From contig DGQS01000107.1 in the NCBI GenBank assembly GCA_002389785.1, forward strand, positions 1 through 8,419: a DNA stretch of 8,419 nt, in the 5' to 3' direction. Both the position numbers and the translations under genes were made by a program. The notes beneath the pieces are model-generated. The model made no database searches. It was given only the letters and a program-made list of their open reading frames with translations, and was not told the origin of the DNA. Below, in pieces: positions 5,749-8,419 of this stretch. This DNA is from Bacteroidetes bacterium UBA4408 (GTDB lineage Bacteria > Bacteroidota > Bacteroidia > UBA4408). The stretch's first letter is position 1. Every line of letters begins with the position of its first letter.

Positions 5749-7764
5749 CTATAAAAAATCGGGTGGAGTAAAGTCATCTGCGGGGGCGGAAATTGATTTA
5801 ATTTCTCTGTTTTCTCTTACCGCTCTAATAACCTCTTGTGCCTGCTCTGTTCCTAAATCTATTTCAACAGGAAGCGAACCATCTTTGGGATAACGTCTAT
5901 TAAATTCTTCTACGGCAAGTCTTTCTGTAACAGGTTCAGATTTTTCTTTTTCTTCCGCCTCTATCAGTTTACGAGCAAAAATATTTTCTTTAGGTGCATC
6001 GTGTGAACAGTCTGGATGCACATGAGCATCAGGATTAGGGTCAAGCAATTTAATAGACTTGTTACTCATTATATGCTGTTCCACATTTTCCCCTCCTTCC
6101 AAAGAGTGAGTAACAGGCTCAGAAACTCCTCCCTCCGGCTCTCTTTTTAATAGCTTTGAAACAAGGTGTTCAATGGTATTGTGCTTATGGATATTTAGAT
6201 TTTCTTTGCCCGTAAAAATATTTATTTCGTTCTGCTTGTCCTCGATAAGTTCATAAAGGTATTCATCAATAGAGTCATCACAGGAGGTGTAGATAACGGT
6301 AAGAATTTTTGTACGAGCCATATTTTCGCACCGATTCATAGGCTGCATAATCTCGTCAGGAGTGAGTGGAAAATTGACGAATATCACATTTAACGCACAA
6401 GACAAATCTGTTCCCTCTCCGGCAGCAATCATGTTACCCAAGAAAACCTCTTTTTTATCGTCATCTCTAAAACTTTCGCAGCACTCCATCCTCTTGTGGG
6501 AGGGAACACTACCATCAACAAGAACACATCGTTCACCAAAATACTTTTGTAGCTCATGCAACGGATCCTTGTAGGAACAGAAAATAACTACCTTTTGTCC
6601 ATTCTCAATAATATCTTCCGCAATCTCGATAACACCTTTTAATTTCGCTTTGGCGGTGATGATATTAAGGCTATGGAGTGAACCTGTAAGAGAAGAAATA
6701 TCTTTTATTTGAGAAAGTTCCTCAATAATTTTATTGTATTCTTCTCGGTAATCTTCAAGAGAGTAGTTATAGGTAAGGAACATTTTTTTCGGTACATCAA
6801 GGCATTCGTCCTGAGTTCTTATCAGCATGAAGTTGGCTAACTTTTTATTTAAGTCCATTAGATTCTTCCCGCCCGTAACCCTATTCCCTTGTCGGCTGCT
6901 TGTGCTTATAGTAAATTCATCAAGGAACTTTTTATGGTTGCTCCCTAGTGGGTGGTTGGAAAGTTTTAAATAATTAAAAATATCGTTAACCCTGTTTTTA
7001 ATCGGTGTACCGGACAAAAATGTAACCTTTGCATCGGGAAAACTGTCGAGCAATTTTTTAAGGTTTTTGGCACGTAAACTTAAATGGTTTTTAATTTTAT
7101 GCGCCTCATCAATTATAAAATGCCCAACATTTCTTTGCAAAAGTTCGTTGTGGAATTTACCAACTATATCGTAGTTAATAATGACAAATCGTTCTTGAAA
7201 GGCAATCAGGTTTTTTGATTTTGCTGCATCCAATATTGTAAAATAAAGCTCGTTGAATTGCCACTTTTGGGTAAGCTGCCGGAACCATTCCCACTTCGGG
7301 TTGGCGGGGCAGATAATCACCGTAGTGCGTATATCCAATAGGCGGGAGAGGGAAGCAGCTAGGATTGTTTTGCCCAGACGCATCTCGTATGCCATAAAAG
7401 CGTATTTTTTATAATAAGCAAAAACCTCTCCTTCGACCTGGTGCTTTTTAAACTTCTCCGTATAAGGCAGCTTTTTAGCCATTAAGGCTGTGACATGATT
7501 TTCATAAAGAGCATACACCTCGTCAATTTTCTTCAAAAAATCATTTCTTCTCCCCTCTTGCAGTGGTGACTCCCAAAAGTTTTTGAAAGCAAGCTCAATG
7601 AAATAAAACAAGGCTTGCTTGGCTGTATAGCGGAGGTGGGCGGAGATAACTCCGGTGAGTTCATCATACTCGAAGTTATAGCAACGAGCAAGCAAAAGCT
7701 CACTTTCGTGATAAAGTTGCTTGTGGAAAAATACTGTTTCGTCTTTTAGCTGTATGTCGGTCAT
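5749..7764 (-). CDS. SNF2-family DEAH helicase/translocase
   Basis: This superfamily 2 helicase has 671 residues to the TAG at 5749. The motifs stand in order: HQ (108-109); motif I EMRLGKT (127-133), the ATP-binding P-loop; VIICPANPKWEW (149-160), motif Ia; IIDEAH (217-222), motif II; FLSGTP (249-254), motif III; KVVIFCSYKD (391-400), motif IV; AAGEGTDLSCA (447-457), motif V; and QPMNRCENMART (474-485), motif VI, where the usual second Arg is Asn. It should use ATP to translocate along double-stranded DNA and remodel forks or protein-DNA complexes. In phages such genes commonly accompany VRR-NUC nucleases. After about residue 515 comes a low-similarity tail of some 150 residues with a repeated SEPVTxxL and a His/Cys cluster. 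The frame continues past TAG into the next module. Confidence 0.9.
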   Translation of the reverse strand: MTDIQLKDETVFFHKQLYHESELLLARCYNFEYDELTGVISAHLRYTAKQALFYFIELAFKNFWESPLQEGRRNDFLKKIDEVYALYENHVTALMAKKLPYTEKFKKHQVEGEVFAYYKKYAFMAYEMRLGKTILAASLSRLLDIRTTVIICPANPKWEWFRQLTQKWQFNELYFTILDAAKSKNLIAFQERFVIINYDIVGKFHNELLQRNVGHFIIDEAHKIKNHLSLRAKNLKKLLDSFPDAKVTFLSGTPIKNRVNDIFNYLKLSNHPLGSNHKKFLDEFTISTSSRQGNRVTGGKNLMDLNKKLANFMLIRTQDECLDVPKKMFLTYNYSLEDYREEYNKIIEELSQIKDISSLTGSLHSLNIITAKAKLKGVIEIAEDIIENGQKVVIFCSYKDPLHELQKYFGERCVLVDGSVPSHKRMECCESFRDDDKKEVFLGNMIAAGEGTDLSCALNVIFVNFPLTPDEIMQPMNRCENMARTKILTVIYTSCDDSIDEYLYELIEDKQNEINIFTGKENLNIHKHNTIEHLVSKLLKREPEGGVSEPVTHSLEGGENVEQHIMSNKSIKLLDPNPDAHVHPDCSHDAPKENIFARKLIEAEEKEKSEPVTERLAVEEFNRRYPKDGSLPVEIDLGTEQAQEVIRAVRENREIKSISAPADDFTPPDFL

Positions 7765-7772
7765 AGTCTTTT

Positions 7773-8039
7773 TTATTTCTGAAATTTATTTTCCCAAAAC
7801 TGTGATAGTCCAAGATATATTTTTTTCGCCCTTATTACTATTGTAGGTGTTTCCTTTTTTGTTCCTAGCCTAATTATTTCATCCGGGCTTTCCGCACAAT
7901 AGTCCATGCCTCCCCACTCAACAGGGATTATGAGACCATCATCAATTTTTTCTACTGTCACAATTTGAAGTTTATCTCCTGCGTCAATTAGGATGATGTC
8001 TCCCTTTTTTAAATTTTCAACCGATGTTATTTCTATCAT
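7773..8039 (-). CDS. Unknown small beta-rich protein
   Basis: This is an 88-residue protein from ATG 8039, three bases after the preceding stop and eight bases before the SNF2 helicase start, so it is part of the same transcript. The pattern (LKKGDIILIDAGDKLQIVTV, residues 10-29, then GLIIPVEWGGMDYC) suggests a small SH3- or hint-like beta barrel. The phrase 'lkkGDii.id.gdk' is common in phage and ribosome-linked beta proteins. A short helical tail ends FWENKFQK. There is no catalytic motif, signal peptide or membrane helix. The function is unknown. A nucleic-acid- or protein-binding accessory role fits the position but is only inference. Confidence 0.65.
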   Translation of the reverse strand: MIEITSVENLKKGDIILIDAGDKLQIVTVEKIDDGLIIPVEWGGMDYCAESPDEIIRLGTKKETPTIVIRAKKIYLGLSQFWENKFQK

Positions 8040-8042
8040 ATC

Positions 8043-8264
8043 TTAATCATTATCAATTATAAACTTACTCCCAAATAATTCTACTGCTTTTCTGTTTTTC
8101 TTAGCTCCATTATAACTAAGGTTATTATCCTTTGCGTATTGCGATATGCTTTTAAGATTTAGAAAGCTGTCGCATAGTGCAATGATTTGAACCAGTCCTT
8201 CGTTATCTAGTTCATTGTTTTGAACTTGTTGCGCAATATAATTACTTATTTCTGTTGATTTCAT
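8043..8264 (-). CDS. Small helix-turn-helix-like protein
   Basis: This is a 73-residue protein from ATG 8264 to TAA. Residues about 36-58 (LNLKSISQYAKDNNLSYNGAKKNR) read as a helix-turn-helix: 'ISQYAKDNNLS' as the first helix and turn, and 'YNGAKKNRK' as the recognition helix. An ending FGSKFIIDND, a strand or wing, follows. I recall very similar short sequences ('sis.yAk.n.lSyng.k..r..v...G.kfi.Dnd') from small uncharacterised phage proteins of Bacteroidota, possibly excisionase- or MerR-like winged helices. The N-terminal 35 residues are helical (EISNYIAQQVQNNEL). It heads the complete genes of this cluster, a usual place for a regulator. A 7-base inverted repeat lies 12 bases before the start codon. 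Confidence 0.7.
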   Translation of the reverse strand: MKSTEISNYIAQQVQNNELDNEGLVQIIALCDSFLNLKSISQYAKDNNLSYNGAKKNRKAVELFGSKFIIDND

Positions 8265-8269
8265 TGTAT

Positions 8270-8326
8270 TTAAGATAGTTCAATTTTTTGAACTTCGTAT
8301 GTTAGGACGTTATAAGCAAGCTGCTA
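8270..8326 (-). other. In-frame extension of the edge gene past TAG
   Basis: After TAG (8324-8326) the same frame continues QLAYNVLTYEVQKIELS and stops at TAA (8270-8272), five bases before ATG 8264. The extension reads like an amphipathic helix and fills what would otherwise be a 59-base gap in a unit whose gaps are mostly 3-8 bases. It is one of three such cases in the window. An open run of this length has a fair chance of occurring without coding. Confidence 0.45.
8277..8294. repeat. Perfect 7-base inverted repeat AGTTCAA-N4-TTGAACT
   Basis: AGTTCAA (8277-8283) and TTGAACT (8288-8294) are exact reverse complements with a 4-base T (plus) or A (minus) loop. It lies 12 bases upstream of the ATG of the helix-turn-helix gene at 8264. 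It may be an operator for a dimeric regulator such as that protein, or an RNA hairpin near the start. If the edge gene reads through TAG, the repeat lies in its last codons and may be partly coincidental. Confidence 0.5.
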
Positions 8327-8419
8327 CGTTTCTGCTTCGTTTGACAATTCCATTTCAAAAGAATTAAAAAAAAGCCCACCGCACTCTTTAATACGAGTTT
8401 CGATAATCTTACAATATTC
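8324..8419 (-). CDS. 3' end of an unknown gene entering from the window edge
   Basis: A frame open from the window edge (8419) gives 31 codons before TAG at 8324-8326. The readable residues (EYCKIIETRIKECGG, then LFFNSFEMELSNEAET) look like a real protein end: hydrophobic and charged residues alternate as in a helix, and there are no rare-codon runs. It has the same strand as, and lies immediately upstream of, the next gene, so it probably belongs to the same transcript. Nothing about its function can be said from 31 residues. The frame stays open for 17 more codons past TAG. Confidence 0.5.
   Translation of the reverse strand, partial: EYCKIIETRIKECGGLFFNSFEMELSNEAET

Larger units (their letters stand above)
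5359..7764 (-). other. Alternative gene model: 801-aa helicase read through two TAG codons
   Basis: If TAG is translated, one frame runs from ATG 7764 through TAG at 5749-5751, the 125-aa module, TAG at 5368-5370 and two Lys codons to TGA at 5359-5361. That is 802 codons including the stop. The TGA then overlaps the dnaN ATG as ATGA, a common arrangement in packed phage operons. I consider this model somewhat more likely than two separate genes. Confidence 0.5.

Noticed and set aside
8342..8347. TTGACA on the plus strand as a divergent sigma-70 promoter
   Set aside because: No good -10 box at the right distance, no plus-strand gene downstream, and it overlaps the edge gene's coding frame.
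1..8419. tRNA genes, CRISPR arrays, insertion sequences or attachment sites
   Set aside because: I looked for a suppressor tRNA and for regularly spaced or terminal repeats and saw none; the window is almost fully occupied by minus-strand coding frames.

Overview
This window looks like the DNA-replication block of a bacteriophage or prophage of a Bacteroidota host. All well-supported genes lie on the minus strand and are packed into one apparent transcription unit, read from about 8419 down to 1. Four things point to a Bacteroidota host. The primase-helicase has a BT4734/VirE-N-type N-terminal domain. Start codons are preceded by A-rich stretches rather than Shine-Dalgarno sequences. One gap holds an exact TAnnTTTG promoter box. 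The base composition is AT-rich. Phage origin is inferred from the mix of small unknown genes with replication enzymes and from the tight packing. No structural, integrase or lysis gene is in view.

Layout in the direction of transcription: the 3' end of an unknown gene (8419 to 8324 or 8270); a 73-aa helix-turn-helix-like protein; an 88-aa beta-rich unknown; a SNF2-type DEAH helicase (5749-7764) followed in the same frame by a 125-aa unknown module (5368-5745); a DNA polymerase III beta sliding clamp (dnaN, 4232-5362); a 112-aa phage-type unknown; a 668-aa primase-helicase fusion (1860-3866); a 116-aa stand-alone DnaA domain IV DNA-binding protein (1506-1856); and a 166-aa VRR-NUC nuclease (1002-1502). 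After a 78-base gap with a promoter-like box come a 109-aa unknown, a 97-aa Cro/C1-like helix-turn-helix protein, and a charged coiled-coil protein that runs off the edge at position 1.

The genes could work together as follows. The DnaA-IV protein may mark an origin or replace host DnaA DNA-binding. The fused primase-helicase would unwind and prime. The clamp would hold a polymerase, either from the host or encoded elsewhere. The SNF2 helicase and VRR-NUC nuclease would remodel or resolve forks and recombination intermediates. No DNA polymerase, SSB or ligase is present in the window.

The most unusual signal concerns the codon TAG. Only three minus-strand reading frames end in TAG, and all three continue convincingly past it. 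The SNF2 frame runs through TAG into the 125-aa module, which contains no Met and under the standard code needs a GTG start. That module runs through a second TAG to a TGA that forms an ATGA overlap with dnaN. The edge gene runs through TAG for 17 more codons to a TAA 5 bases before the next ATG. Every other visible gene end is TAA or TGA. This fits amber (TAG) recoded as an amino acid, probably glutamine as in some Bacteroidota phages. The sample is small, and programmed or chance read-through is not excluded.
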